Shown here: positions 18,234-25,646 of the stretch, piece after piece
Position numbering within the stretch: position 1 is the first letter of the stretch
Layout: each line of letters opens with the position of its first letter
Assembly: GCA_902626435.1 (NCBI GenBank)
Contig: CACOFO010000003.1
Location: 1 to 62,025 of the forward strand
Direction of reading: 5' to 3'
From: an uncultured Prochlorococcus sp.
GTDB lineage: Bacteria; Cyanobacteriota; Cyanobacteriia; PCC-6307; Cyanobiaceae
DNA: 62,025 bases
Made by a program: the position numbers and the translations under genes
Notes under the pieces: model-generated
Database searches by the model: none
What the model was told of the DNA's origin: nothing
Seen by the model: the letters and a program-made list of their open reading frames with translations, nothing else

Positions 18234-18476
18234 TCATGAATAAAATAAGAAAAGCTTTCTATTTTTTATTTTGAGATACTCTTTTTCTTCTTTAGTTATA
18301 TCCAAAGCTACTTTATTGGCCTCAATATCGACCTTCGAATCATAAGTTTCAAAGCTCTCCTCTTTTTTAAATAGGGCAACAATGCCAATGTCTGTTATGA
18401 ACCAAATAAAATGATCAGTTACTCCAATTGGCTCCTCCTTCAAAAAATCGATAATCAAATCAGATGTTGAATCCAT
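18234..18476 (-). CDS. Hypothetical protein (80 aa)
   Basis: An 80-residue soluble protein with an N-terminal acidic part, WFITDIGIVALFKKEE in the middle and a lysine-rich helical C-terminus. No motif recognised. It is 21 bases downstream of the 78-aa membrane protein on the same strand, so the two may form an operon. Confidence 0.5.
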   Translation of the reverse strand: MDSTSDLIIDFLKEEPIGVTDHFIWFITDIGIVALFKKEESFETYDSKVDIEANKVALDITKEEKEYLKIKNRKLFLFYS

Positions 18477-18497
18477 TTAATTTTAAGTGAGGTATAG

Positions 18498-18734
18498 TTA
18501 ATTGCCCCCATTGCAATACCTTACTGCCTCAGAATTTGTACCCCCATCTTCAATAATTTCGGTAACACATTTATTGAAAAGTTTTGCCTCTTTCTTTACA
18601 GAACAAAATCCAAAAGCTATGGCAGCTAACGCTATTGCAGATACGAAACTAGAACCGAGTTGTATAAAACCATAGGCAAACATAATATTTTTCTTCCCGG
18701 AACATTTTTTTGAATCCTTTTTTTCTTCAGTCAT
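18498..18734 (-). CDS. Small membrane protein with Cys pair (78 aa)
   Basis: 78 residues: a Lys-rich start, one hydrophobic helix (about 30-47, ending FGFCSV), and an exported-looking C-terminal tail with two Cys (NKCVTEII, RYCNGG) that could form a disulfide outside the membrane. Function unknown. Very low GC is normal for this window. Confidence 0.5.
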   Translation of the reverse strand: MTEEKKDSKKCSGKKNIMFAYGFIQLGSSFVSAIALAAIAFGFCSVKKEAKLFNKCVTEIIEDGGTNSEAVRYCNGGN

Positions 18735-19265
18735 TTAAAACTTTCTAACTAAGTATAGTTTATTCGATGAATTTTAGGCTTGAGACATCTTTCCATAGAA
18801 AAAACCGAATCAAGCATTAAATTGACCAGCTAAGACAAAAAATTGAAATTTCAAGCTTAGATTTATTTTTCTTTACTTTAATTTTCAAATTGATACACCA
18901 TTAAGAAAAAAATTTTTTTAAATTTTTTTCAACATAAGCTTTTGAAGTAGATATTTTTTTTTATTTTAAAAGTAGTGATCCCACAGTTATCACAAGTGCT
19001 TCTGAGACTTTTTAAACTATAATTTTTTTTTTTTGATGAAGTATTAATACTTAAAAATTATTCAAGAAAAGCTTGTTTTGATAATGCTCCCCAAGAGTTA
19101 TCCACTTTTTAAGCGTTTTTCAACAGGGTTTTCCACAATATGTTGATTAAATTCGATTCTCTATGTGCAAAATGAAATATTATTTGTTTATTGGGAAAAA
19201 GTATCCACAATTTCGATTAGGAATAAGTATATTCAAATTGTTTTGACTTAATTAAGTTTAATTTT
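18735..19265. other. 530-base non-coding region with DnaA-box-like sites
   Basis: No gene is seen. The region has long T and A tracts (around 18900-18960 and 19020-19036) followed by three same-strand DnaA-box-like 9-mers: TTATCCACT (19098-19106), TTTTCCACA (19129-19137) and GTATCCACA (19201-19209). The middle one equals the cyanobacterial consensus, and the others differ from TTATCCACA by one base. Such clustering beside a very AT-rich tract resembles a replication-initiator binding region, but dnaA and dnaN are not in this window. Confidence 0.45.
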
Positions 19266-19391
19266 ATGAATCTAAATGATACAAAAAGGGATTTAACTTT
19301 TGAACTAGATAAAAAGTTGAAAAAATCAAGGCTTGATGTTCTCACTAATGAAAACGATTTTTTAGTTAAGAACCTTAAAAAGGCTGGATAA
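19266..19391 (+). CDS. Small helical protein (41 aa)
   Basis: ATG to TAA gives 41 charged residues with an amphipathic pattern (DLTFELDKKLKKSRLDVL). No membrane span. It directly follows the DnaA-box-like region. A real mini-protein is likely but not certain. Confidence 0.45.
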   Translation: MNLNDTKRDLTFELDKKLKKSRLDVLTNENDFLVKNLKKAG

Positions 19392-19612
19392 CCAATTAAG
19401 CCTTAAAATATCTTAATTACTGAAAAATGAAATATAAATTTAATATTAAAAATACAAATTAATACTTATACCTTTAAACGAAAAATATAATTACACGCTA
19501 AATTATCTTTATCTCTGAAGAGATCAGATTAAAAATATTTACGGAAAAAATTTATTTTTTTTTATTTATTCCAACATTGAGTCTATCTATAAACTGCTCT
19601 TTTTCTCGAAAA

Positions 19613-19861
19613 ATGATGAATACTCAGGAACTAAAAATCAAATATAAAAAGCTTTTAAATAAAGCTGCAAAAGCAAATGGGCGTAAAGAAACTGTTTCTT
19701 ATTTAAATAGAGCTGCTAATATAAAGTCTAAACTTTATTCAAAAACTAAAGTAAGTTGTTTTAGATGTAATGGAGTAGGATTTCTAAGAATTTCATTAGA
19801 TGAAACTAAAACCTGTTTATCTTGTTATGGAAGAGGTTTTCTGATTAAAGAAATTTATTAG
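19613..19861 (+). CDS. Small zinc-finger protein, DnaJ-type CxxCxGxG repeats (82 aa)
   Basis: Two half-repeats, CFRCNGVGF and CLSCYGRGF (about residues 49-77), follow the CxxCxGxG pattern of the DnaJ/BSD2 zinc-binding domain and would bind one zinc ion. The N-terminal part is a basic helical segment. I chose the tandem ATG at 19613 over the TTG at 19577 because the extension is weak. Free-standing proteins of this type act in protein folding or assembly; the client here is unknown. Confidence 0.65.
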   Translation: MMNTQELKIKYKKLLNKAAKANGRKETVSYLNRAANIKSKLYSKTKVSCFRCNGVGFLRISLDETKTCLSCYGRGFLIKEIY

Positions 19862-19885
19862 TTTTAAAGCAAATTTGATTTATTA

Positions 19886-20041
19886 ATGAAGGATTTAATT
19901 CAAGCTCATAAAAAATTAATTAAAACTGTCAAAGAACAAATGGGGTTTTCGGATTATGGTATGTACTGGTTAGCTTTCTTGGAAGGGGGGTTAACTATTT
20001 GGTTGCTAGATAGAATATTTTTTCACTGGTTAAAATTTTAA
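19886..20041 (+). CDS. Small membrane protein (51 aa)
   Basis: ATG at 19886 to TAA: a cytosolic basic helix (AHKKLIKTVKEQMG) and a hydrophobic aromatic segment (YWLAFLEGGLTIWLLDRIFFHWL). Below the track cut-off. It starts 24 bases after the zinc-finger gene on the same strand, so the two may be co-transcribed. Function unknown. Confidence 0.6.
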   Translation: MKDLIQAHKKLIKTVKEQMGFSDYGMYWLAFLEGGLTIWLLDRIFFHWLKF

Positions 20042-20132
20042 TTTGTATTCAATATCAAAAAAATCTATTAAGTATTAAATAAACTAATTTATCGAAAACA
20101 TTTAAAAAGTTGTAGCATAGTAAAAAACTGAT

Positions 20133-20360
20133 ATGCAATTACTGGGATTGATTCTTCTTCTAGCTAGTAGCTGGTATTTATGGAAATTAACATCAAACTT
20201 TCTTGATGAACCAACAAAAAAAGAGCTGATAGATAGTTTTAATAATCTCAAAAATAAATTATCTGAGGGGAAACAAAACTTCTCTAAAGCAAAAATAAGT
20301 GAAGCTTGGGAAAAATACAAAGAAGAAGGTGGAGCTTTATCTAATAAAGAAAAAAGCTAG
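20133..20360 (+). CDS. Small N-terminally anchored protein (75 aa)
   Basis: One N-terminal membrane span (LLGLILLLASSWYLW) is followed by a charged helical tail (ELIDSFNNLKNKLSEG...AWEKYKEEGG). The last base of its stop is the first base of the next start (TAGTG), so translation is coupled. It heads a compact run of membrane mini-proteins to 20806. Function unknown. Confidence 0.6.
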   Translation: MQLLGLILLLASSWYLWKLTSNFLDEPTKKELIDSFNNLKNKLSEGKQNFSKAKISEAWEKYKEEGGALSNKEKS

Positions 20361-20614
20361 TGGACTTTTTTATTATTACAAGTCTCACTAAAGATATTTC
20401 TAGAATTGATCTCATTGGTATTTTGATTGGTCATTTAATTTTTGGAATTGCATTGACACAGATTTTAGATTGGACGTGGTTAAAAAACCTTATGACTGAA
20501 GAAGATAAAACAAGGATGCTTAAAAGCTATACATGGAAAGACTTATTAGTAGATGCAGCAATTGTTACGGTATTTCTAGGAATAATCTTTTTGATAATTA
20601 GCATTTTTCTATAA
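20360..20614 (+). CDS. Membrane protein with two spans (84 aa)
   Basis: GTG start overlapping the previous stop by one base. Two hydrophobic helices (IGILIGHLIFGIALTQIL and VDAAIVTVFLGIIFLIISIFL) are joined by a short charged loop with WLKNLMTEEDKTRMLKSYTW. The next ATG follows its stop without a gap. Unknown family. Confidence 0.6.
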   Translation: MDFFIITSLTKDISRIDLIGILIGHLIFGIALTQILDWTWLKNLMTEEDKTRMLKSYTWKDLLVDAAIVTVFLGIIFLIISIFL

Positions 20615-20704
20615 ATGAACGTAACTTACATCCTTTTAGCTTTTTTAATGATGTCAATTATGATCTTCACTCAAATAATCAATCCCTCCGATAAATCAAA
20701 ATAA
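20615..20704 (+). CDS. Single-span membrane peptide (29 aa)
   Basis: ATG directly after the preceding stop; 29 residues, nearly all one helix (YILLAFLMMSIMIFTQII) with a polar tail. Abutting starts and stops on both sides support a real operon member. Below the track cut-off. Confidence 0.55.
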   Translation: MNVTYILLAFLMMSIMIFTQIINPSDKSK

Positions 20705-20806
20705 ATGACAGAAGTAACAAGCTACTCCTCAACTGGGTGGTACTTAATTGCGTTGGTAAGCACTTTATCTTTTTTGGCCTTAATTTACTTTGGCCAAAAA
20801 AGATAG
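20705..20806 (+). CDS. Single-span membrane peptide (33 aa)
   Basis: ATG directly after the preceding stop; a short polar N-terminus, then one helix (WYLIALVSTLSFLALIYFG) and a basic end (QKR). An 11-bp inverted repeat is embedded in its C-terminal coding part. Last gene of this tight four-gene run. Confidence 0.55.
   Translation: MTEVTSYSSTGWYLIALVSTLSFLALIYFGQKR
20769..20802. repeat. 11-bp perfect inverted repeat
   Basis: CTTTTTTGGCC (20769-20779) and GGCCAAAAAAG (20792-20802) are exact inverted copies around a 12-base loop, inside the end of the 33-aa ORF. No U tract follows the stem, so it may act as a protective 3' hairpin rather than a classical terminator. Confidence 0.6.
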
Positions 20807-20836
20807 ATTAAATTTTGAAAGACTATTTAAATTCAT

Positions 20837-20873
20837 AAAAAAAGCTCTGCAACTACTTGAGATACAGAGCTTT
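20837..20873 (-). terminator. Intrinsic terminator for the minus-strand peptide unit
   Basis: On the minus strand AAAGCTCTG pairs with CAGAGCTTT (9 bp, 15-base loop), and the stem runs into a seven-T tract. It lies 20 bases past the stop of the 40-aa ORF and defines the 3' end of that transcript. On the plus strand no T tract follows. Confidence 0.75.
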
Positions 20874-20892
20874 CGATTATTAAGTGATTGAT

Positions 20893-21015
20893 TTATATAA
20901 ATCTATTGATGATGAAACCTTTTTTCTTAATTAAAGAAAAAGAGACCGATGAATGTGATGAAGATACTGAATTCACGGTCCCTTTGATAACCGCATTTTT
21001 CGGTAGATACGACAA
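20893..21015 (-). CDS. 40-aa peptide with complete anti-16S Shine-Dalgarno
   Basis: TTG at 21015 is preceded, seven bases from GGAGG, by AAAGGAGGTGAT, which pairs with the whole CACCTCCTTT end of 16S rRNA. The 40-residue product is basic and Ser-rich (SVSSSHSSVSFSLIKKKG), with no membrane span or signal. It is closed by its own intrinsic terminator at 20837-20873, so it is a discrete short mRNA. I do not recognise it. Very few genes in this window have any strong Shine-Dalgarno, so this site is exceptional. Confidence 0.6.
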   Translation of the reverse strand: MSYLPKNAVIKGTVNSVSSSHSSVSFSLIKKKGFIINRFI

Positions 21016-21018
21016 TGA

Positions 21019-21031
21019 ATCACCTCCTTTA
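21019..21031 (-). promoter_or_regulatory. Full-length Shine-Dalgarno sequence
   Basis: Minus-strand TAAAGGAGGTGAT, complementary to at least 12 bases at the 16S rRNA 3' end. It decides the TTG start of the 40-aa ORF. Such complete complementarity could drive very strong initiation or hold the ribosome. Confidence 0.7.
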
Positions 21032-21147
21032 CTAATGTTTTCTTAAAGATAACTAAGAGAATTAAATAAGGAAAGAAATACTTTAAAAATTTAAAAGTTT
21101 TTTAACAAATCTAAGATATAAATCTCTTCAATACAAAGGTAAAGATA

Positions 21148-21813
21148 TTACCAGGGCAAAATTTCTCCGTTGGCATGCCAAAACATCCCCGAGTTATTTT
21201 TATTTAAAGAATCAATACGTTTTAAAAGGCCATTTGCTGATTCTTCAGGACTAATTCCATTTCTTGTAAAGCCAGTCATTCTTGTACTCACTAACCCAGG
21301 ATGCAAAATAGCTACATAAATATCTTCTCTTGATAAATCTATGGAAAGTGATTTTGCTGCCATAGACAAGGCTACCTTAGACATCCTGTAACCATAAGAA
21401 CTTCCTGATGTATTATCTTCAATAGATCCCATTCTACTTGTGACAAAAGCAACTTTAGAAGATCTTTTTAAAAGATGCTTAAGTGATTGAGTCATACATA
21501 TTGGGCTCAATGCATTGACTTCAAATTGACGCAAAATACTTTTCTTATCTAAGTTTTCGAAAGAATTAAATTCATAAATTCCTGCATTATGAATTAAGCA
21601 ATCTAAATTAACTCCAGATAATTTTTTACACAAATTTGTTATGGACTCATCAGAAGAAATTTCTACATTCTCTTCAACTCTCACTCCTAAATCTTCAAGT
21701 TCTTTTGAAGCTTTCCTACACGTTGCAATTACATTATCTCCCCTCTTATGAATTTGCCTACATAATTCTAATCCAATCCCCCTATTTGATCCTGTAATTA
21801 GATAAGTCGGCAT
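21148..21813 (-). CDS. Short-chain dehydrogenase/reductase (SDR)
   Basis: 221 residues with the SDR cofactor motif TGSNRGIG (about 7-14), NAGIY, and the catalytic YxxxK in YRMSK. There is an SDR-type Ser two residues before YGYRMSK. The short length and GIGLELC start resemble C-factor-like SDRs, whose substrates are mostly unknown. It lies 132 bases upstream of the 40-aa peptide on the same strand, without sign of coupling. Confidence 0.85.
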   Translation of the reverse strand: MPTYLITGSNRGIGLELCRQIHKRGDNVIATCRKASKELEDLGVRVEENVEISSDESITNLCKKLSGVNLDCLIHNAGIYEFNSFENLDKKSILRQFEVNALSPICMTQSLKHLLKRSSKVAFVTSRMGSIEDNTSGSSYGYRMSKVALSMAAKSLSIDLSREDIYVAILHPGLVSTRMTGFTRNGISPEESANGLLKRIDSLNKNNSGMFWHANGEILPW

Positions 21814-21984
21814 CTTTAAACTAAAAAATAAAAAATTAATCTAAATCCAAATATAAAAAAAACAAACCAGAAAAAGAAAAAATTTATAAAATTCCTTATA
21901 AAATTAAATAAGGTTATATAATTTTTAATATACAAAAGAATGCATAAAGAAAGCAAAGATATTTTTATCATCAAAATTTAATGT

Positions 21985-22191
21985 ATGGAATTTTTCAATC
22001 AGGAATTTATACAAGAGATTATTAGGTTAACGTGGAGAAATCCTGCTTTCATGGCTATAGCTATCGCATTAGTCTGGCTTATCCCACAATTATTTATCAG
22101 AAAAATAATGGCAAAAAAATATGAACAAAGAAAAATAGAAATTCAGAAAAATAAAATTCAGAAGCTTTACCCAAGCAATACTCCTAAATAA
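21985..22191 (+). CDS. Small single-span membrane protein (68 aa)
   Basis: One hydrophobic helix (PAFMAIAIALVWLIPQLFI, about 20-38), then a basic cytosolic helix ending in KIQKLYPSN. The 64-aa membrane protein at 56662-56856 has a similar KKISKLYPKG tail after one helix, so the two may be distant relatives. Function unknown. Confidence 0.55.
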   Translation: MEFFNQEFIQEIIRLTWRNPAFMAIAIALVWLIPQLFIRKIMAKKYEQRKIEIQKNKIQKLYPSNTPK

Positions 22192-22252
22192 GATTTACAT
22201 TTATAAGGTGATCTAATGAATCAAAAGAATACTTTTCGCATCTAAGTAAAAT

Positions 22253-22444
22253 ATGACCTACAAAATAATTAGAATTGATGGGAAAGATGATGAATTAACC
22301 TGTCAAAGTTTTGATAACTATTCAGAGGCATACGATTTGTTAGAGGAACTTTATGGAGATTTATGTTGTTCAGATGCTGATTATGGAGACATAACCTATT
22401 ACGATATTGTGGAAAATAATTTAAAAAATATTAATGGAGAATAA
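22253..22444 (+). CDS. Small acidic protein (63 aa)
   Basis: Acidic and aromatic (DNYSEAYDLLEELYGDLCCSDADYGD), likely a compact alpha/beta fold. The start MTYKIIRIDG gives a first beta strand. The last codons overlap the next ORF by 11 bases, which suggests coupling. I recall similar small proteins as common in picocyanobacteria; no function known. Confidence 0.6.
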   Translation: MTYKIIRIDGKDDELTCQSFDNYSEAYDLLEELYGDLCCSDADYGDITYYDIVENNLKNINGE

Positions 22445-22643
22445 AAAATGGGTCCCCTCCCAAGAACAAAATTTAGGGGTAATAACAAGCGTATATGAAT
22501 TCATTAAAGAAGAACTTTCAGAACTTCAAAAAGAAACAGGATGTCCCGATTCATTTATTTATGATTTTATTGGCAAAATTCAGAATGAATGGCATCCTGA
22601 ATCTTGCCACTCCATAGTTAGAAATAAAAAAAGGCAAAATTAG
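22434..22643 (+). CDS. Small hypothetical protein (69 aa)
   Basis: Soluble, helical (VYEFIKEELSELQKETG), with a Trp/His/Cys-containing C-terminal part (IQNEWHPESCHSIVR). Overlaps the preceding acidic-protein gene by 11 bases. No motif recognised. Confidence 0.55.
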   Translation: MENKKWVPSQEQNLGVITSVYEFIKEELSELQKETGCPDSFIYDFIGKIQNEWHPESCHSIVRNKKRQN

Positions 22644-22718
22644 AAAATATTAAATCTTCAACTCAAATTTATAAAACTTCTTTAATATAATTTGAATTTA
22701 AAAATATTAAAATTTCTC

Positions 22719-22931
22719 ATGAAATGGCCTCCCACTCTTTGTTGGACAGCACCAAGGACTATTAATGGTAATAGGCATTTTCAAGTTAAAGCTTATGGTG
22801 GTAAAAATGAAGATAGATGGGTTGATATTTTTCCTACTAAAAATAAAAAAGATATTAAAAGAATCTCATGGGAAAAACTAAAATCCGAATGGAATACAGG
22901 ATGGTTAAGGCTCCCAAAAGATAAAGATTAA
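22719..22931 (+). CDS. Trp-rich small protein, TIGR02450-like (70 aa)
   Basis: Starting at ATG 22719 (the TTG at 22692 adds only a weak extension), the 70 residues contain spaced Trp in MKWPPTLCWTAP, RWVDIFP, ISWEKLKSEW and GWLRLP. The N-terminal KW...HFQV and terminal W...GW pattern matches the TIGR02450 Trp-rich family as I remember it. Function is not established. Confidence 0.6.
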   Translation: MKWPPTLCWTAPRTINGNRHFQVKAYGGKNEDRWVDIFPTKNKKDIKRISWEKLKSEWNTGWLRLPKDKD

Positions 22932-23029
22932 TTTGTTCATTTAAAAAAATATTATTAACTAGAAAAATGTAAAAAATCATACCTAGTAAGACAAAATTAT
23001 CTTCTAATATTTTTTAAAAGCTGTTTAAT

Positions 23030-23203
23030 ATGATGCCAGAACCGAAGAAAAAACTTCCTAATAAAAAAGTTATAAGTTCAGCAAAATTTGAGGCTAAAGA
23101 ACAATTCACAAAGTCTGCATTAGAAAATTTAAAAACAGAAACTGAAAGGATTGTTAATTCGCTAAAAAAATCTGGTGAAATTAAAGAATCTAAAAAGGGG
23201 TAG
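23030..23203 (+). CDS. Small basic protein (57 aa)
   Basis: Tandem ATG at 23030 and 23033; 57 residues, Lys-rich with a helical middle (SALENLKTETERIVNSLKKSG). No membrane span. Below the track cut-off. It could be a nucleic-acid-associated mini-protein, but that is guesswork. Confidence 0.5.
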   Translation: MMPEPKKKLPNKKVISSAKFEAKEQFTKSALENLKTETERIVNSLKKSGEIKESKKG

Positions 23204-23254
23204 ATTTACGGAATTAAAATTTTTTTATTAATATATTATTTTATAGATTGAGAA

Positions 23255-23371
23255 ATGATTGAAAAAATTTCTATTGCAAATTCTCATTTACCACAACTTA
23301 TTGGGTTCGTACTTATGGCAATAGGATATACATTAGGAAATAAATTCTACCTTCCTGAAATTAAAAAATAA
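23255..23371 (+). CDS. Single-span membrane peptide (38 aa)
   Basis: ATG to TAA, 38 residues with one helix (LPQLIGFVLMAIGYTLG) and a polar tail. Below the track cut-off; unknown function. Confidence 0.5.
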   Translation: MIEKISIANSHLPQLIGFVLMAIGYTLGNKFYLPEIKK

Positions 23372-23720
23372 TCATTCCTAATTATTTAAATTATTTTAAA
23401 TAATTAACATTGAAAAATATTCCAAAAATAATTTTTTGATATACGTTTGTTATTTAGGAATAGGTCTTAATGTTAATTCTTAAATTCCATTAAGACCATT
23501 TTAAGAATAAATGATACATAAATGTAGCATTATCGTCTTTTTAATATGTTAAATCCAAAGAAATAGTAAGATTTCATACTATTTTTTTAAAGATATGTTA
23601 CATTTGTTAATAATTAAAGTTCAGAAATCCTTTGTCAACAAAGCAGTTTAAGGGATATTTGATACTTACAAATGTCATTTACTCATTGGCTAATTAAAGG
23701 ATTACATTTGAAATCTAAAA
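23372..23720. other. Upstream region of the Hli gene, no ORF
   Basis: About 350 AT-rich bases with no ORF. GTCTTAATG and ATTAAGACC (around 23464-23493) form an inverted repeat. The hli promoter is expected here, but no clear -35/-10 pair was read. Confidence 0.35.
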
Positions 23721-23975
23721 ATGGATGCTCTTACTAGTTTTATAGTTGTTATCATCGCCATCACAATTCAATTCTCTTTATATGCGATCAAGAGATTACA
23801 GGAACCTTTAGAACCAAATTATTTGATAGATAAAGATCCAAAAAAAATTAAAAACTATTTGGGCAAATATTGGGAAAATGCTGAGATAACAAATGGTAGA
23901 TTAGCTATGATTGGTTTTTTAGCTTTAATAATAAACTACGGTTTTTTTGGATGGATAATTCCAGGTTTTATTTAA
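23721..23975 (+). CDS. hli: High-light-inducible chlorophyll-binding protein (Hli), 84 aa
   Basis: The C-terminal half carries ENAEITNGRLAMIGFLALI, the chlorophyll a/b-binding helix of Hli proteins (ExxNxRxAMIGF). It ends in INYGFFGWIIPG. There is a second, N-terminal hydrophobic helix (SFIVVIIAITIQFSLYAI), longer than in the shortest Hlis. It inserts in thylakoids and protects against excess light. It is followed 97 bases later by a small membrane ORF, and the same pair occurs at 53446-53927. Confidence 0.9.
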   Translation: MDALTSFIVVIIAITIQFSLYAIKRLQEPLEPNYLIDKDPKKIKNYLGKYWENAEITNGRLAMIGFLALIINYGFFGWIIPGFI

Positions 23976-24072
23976 ACTATCTATCTATATAAGATTAAAG
24001 TAAAATAAATCTTTCGTTCAAAAAAAAACCCTCCTTTTTTAAAAAAAATTTTTATTATATGTTAAAAAACAA

Positions 24073-24270
24073 TTGAGTAATTCTGATTTTGATAAAAATG
24101 GGTTAGACAGCTATGGAATACATTGGCTTCAATATGCTGCTTTTGCTGTTTCTGGTTTTGCTATATTTACAACTTGGGCGTTTTTTTATGATGAAAGATT
24201 CCACAATTTTATAATCAACATTTTTAGGGTTATCAACTGCAGTGGATTTAACTGTAATGGAGCTTTTTAA
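24073..24270 (+). CDS. Small membrane protein, partner of Hli (65 aa)
   Basis: TTG start; a polar N-terminus with DFDKNGLD, then IHWLQYAAFAVSGFAIFTTWAFFYDERFHNF with one or two hydrophobic segments, and a Cys-containing tail (NCSGFNC). A second copy lies after the other hli gene (53701-53927), but there the frame is broken. Pairing with hli suggests a thylakoid or stress role; this is inference. Confidence 0.55.
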   Translation: MSNSDFDKNGLDSYGIHWLQYAAFAVSGFAIFTTWAFFYDERFHNFIINIFRVINCSGFNCNGAF

Positions 24271-24276
24271 GATTCT

Positions 24277-24459
24277 ATGGCTAATCCAGATCAAAAAACG
24301 ACATTAATTGATAACGCTTACGAGGAAATAAAAAAAATATGCATAAATCTACAAAAAGATGCTGATGCTTCTAATTTAGAAGTTAAAAGTTTACTAAAAT
24401 TAATTACGAACGAATGGGAAGAAAAGGAAGAACAAAAAACTGGTTTTGGATTCAGATAA
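24277..24459 (+). CDS. Small acidic helical protein (60 aa)
   Basis: Soluble, charged and helical (LIDNAYEEIKKICINLQKDADAS), ending NEWEEKEEQKTGFGFR. It begins 6 bases after the Hli-partner ORF on the same strand. No motif recognised. Confidence 0.5.
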   Translation: MANPDQKTTLIDNAYEEIKKICINLQKDADASNLEVKSLLKLITNEWEEKEEQKTGFGFR

Positions 24460-24751
24460 ATTTGGCAATTATCTAGAAGTGCCCTTGATATCAAGTCATT
24501 TAATGTGAATAATTTTTTTTACTTAAGAATTTAATATTCATAATTTCACATTTTTTAGATAGAAATTAAAAGGAATGAATTTCAAATAGAAGATTCATTC
24601 CAGATTTAGCATTAGTTTTATTTAGATTTAAATTTTATAATCTAACTCCTCTGGTGGACTGTCAATCATTAGATCCCTCCGATTCAATAAGTTAAACGTA
24701 GGACTTACTTATAAAGAAAGTAAATCAGTAAAAATGCTGATTTATTATTTT
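24460..24751. other. Intergenic, with one hairpin
   Basis: No ORF stands out. GGAATGAA (24572-24579) and TTCATTCC (24594-24601) form a perfect 8-bp stem with a 14-base loop. No U tract follows on either strand. Confidence 0.35.
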
Positions 24752-24853
24752 CTAAAATGTTTGAATTAAAGAAGCTAATTCTGGTGCATCTAATAAAAGT
24801 GCAAAAAATGTAAGCACTACTAATAGAAATATGGAAAAGTAAAATTGAATCAT
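24752..24853 (-). CDS. Single-span membrane peptide (33 aa)
   Basis: ATG at 24853 to TAG: 33 residues, one strong helix (FYFSIFLLVVLTFFALLL) and a short polar tail. Below the track cut-off. The clean topology supports a real peptide; unknown family. Confidence 0.5.
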   Translation of the reverse strand: MIQFYFSIFLLVVLTFFALLLDAPELASLIQTF

Positions 24854-25089
24854 AATTTAAAAATTACTCAAAAAGATTTTTTTAAGTTGTATAAAATAAT
24901 GCTTTGTTTACATAATTAAATATCTCCAAATAGGTAAGTTTAATTAAGGAACAATTAAGATGCTTCAAGAAAAAATATAGTCAAATTTATTTGCCAATTC
25001 TCACAACATTTAAGTAAATGATAGCCCTGTTGTAGGTGTTTTTCATGTCTTTGACATATCAGGACAGTAGCAAAAGTTTCTATAGTACT

Positions 25090-25188
25090 TTAGCGAAAGT
25101 GATTGCAAGTATTACAAATCTTTGCACGTTTTCGTTTTAGGATAGATTCTTTTAGATAATCCCATTGTGGAGGATTTACCTTAACCAT
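25090..25188 (-). CDS. Small CxxC peptide behind DUF1651 (32 aa)
   Basis: ATG at 25188 begins 2 bases after the stop of the DUF1651 gene. 32 residues: NPPQWDYLKESILKRKR then ICNTCNHFR with a CxxC pair. The spacing implies translation from the same mRNA. A two-Cys site could bind metal only as a dimer. Confidence 0.5.
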   Translation of the reverse strand: MVKVNPPQWDYLKESILKRKRAKICNTCNHFR

Positions 25189-25190
25189 GT

Positions 25191-25481
25191 TTACTGGAAT
25201 TTATGAGTAACATTTTGCCAACCTCCTAAAATTAATTCATCCCATGTTTCACAAGAACACTCAATAGAGTGAAGTCTTGAATTTTTAAGTTTGGCTGGCT
25301 CACCTAATTCATTTGCATAGAAAAGGTGAGTATATACTTTTAGGTTATTAAATGCAGATCTCTTATAACTCTCAAAAGAAATTAATAAACCACTTTTTTG
25401 GTTAAACAACCAGCCAGTTGGGGCGTCAATAAGGCAGCCACGATAAAAATTAGTCCGAACATAAGCAACTCCTGATGCCAT
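25191..25481 (-). CDS. DUF1651 family protein, copy A (96 aa)
   Basis: 96 residues with the family pattern: GWLFNQKSGLLISF, a middle VYTHLFYANELGEPAKLKNS, and a C-terminal WDELILGGW. It is clearly homologous to the protein at 27644-27943 (shared YAN-LGEP and W...GW). DUF1651 is known almost only from marine picocyanobacteria and has no assigned function. Both copies use nearly the same promoter, and both are followed by tightly packed mini-ORFs. Confidence 0.8.
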   Translation of the reverse strand: MASGVAYVRTNFYRGCLIDAPTGWLFNQKSGLLISFESYKRSAFNNLKVYTHLFYANELGEPAKLKNSRLHSIECSCETWDELILGGWQNVTHKFQ

Positions 25482-25504
25482 GATAATAATACGATTGTAC
25501 TATT

Positions 25505-25533
25505 AATATATATGTACTAATCTTCGACGTCAA
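25505..25533 (-). promoter_or_regulatory. Promoter of DUF1651 copy A
   Basis: Minus strand: TTGACG at 25533-25528, a 17-base spacer, TATATT at 25510-25505, then AATAGTAC. The block GTACTATTAATATA and the CGTCAAG box recur at the same distance before copy B (27969-27998). Conservation between the paralogues supports the call. Confidence 0.6.
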
Positions 25534-25646
25534 GCATCCCTCTAGGTAATTATTTAAATACAAAAATCATATTCCTGAAATCATTAGCCATAAACTTCTT
25601 ATCCGGCAATAGTGTATACAAGTAACTCCTTTAAAAGGAAAATATC

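Noticed and set aside
18987-18995. TTATCACAA as a further DnaA box
   Set aside because: Lacks one C relative to TTATCCACA; too degenerate to count with the other sites.
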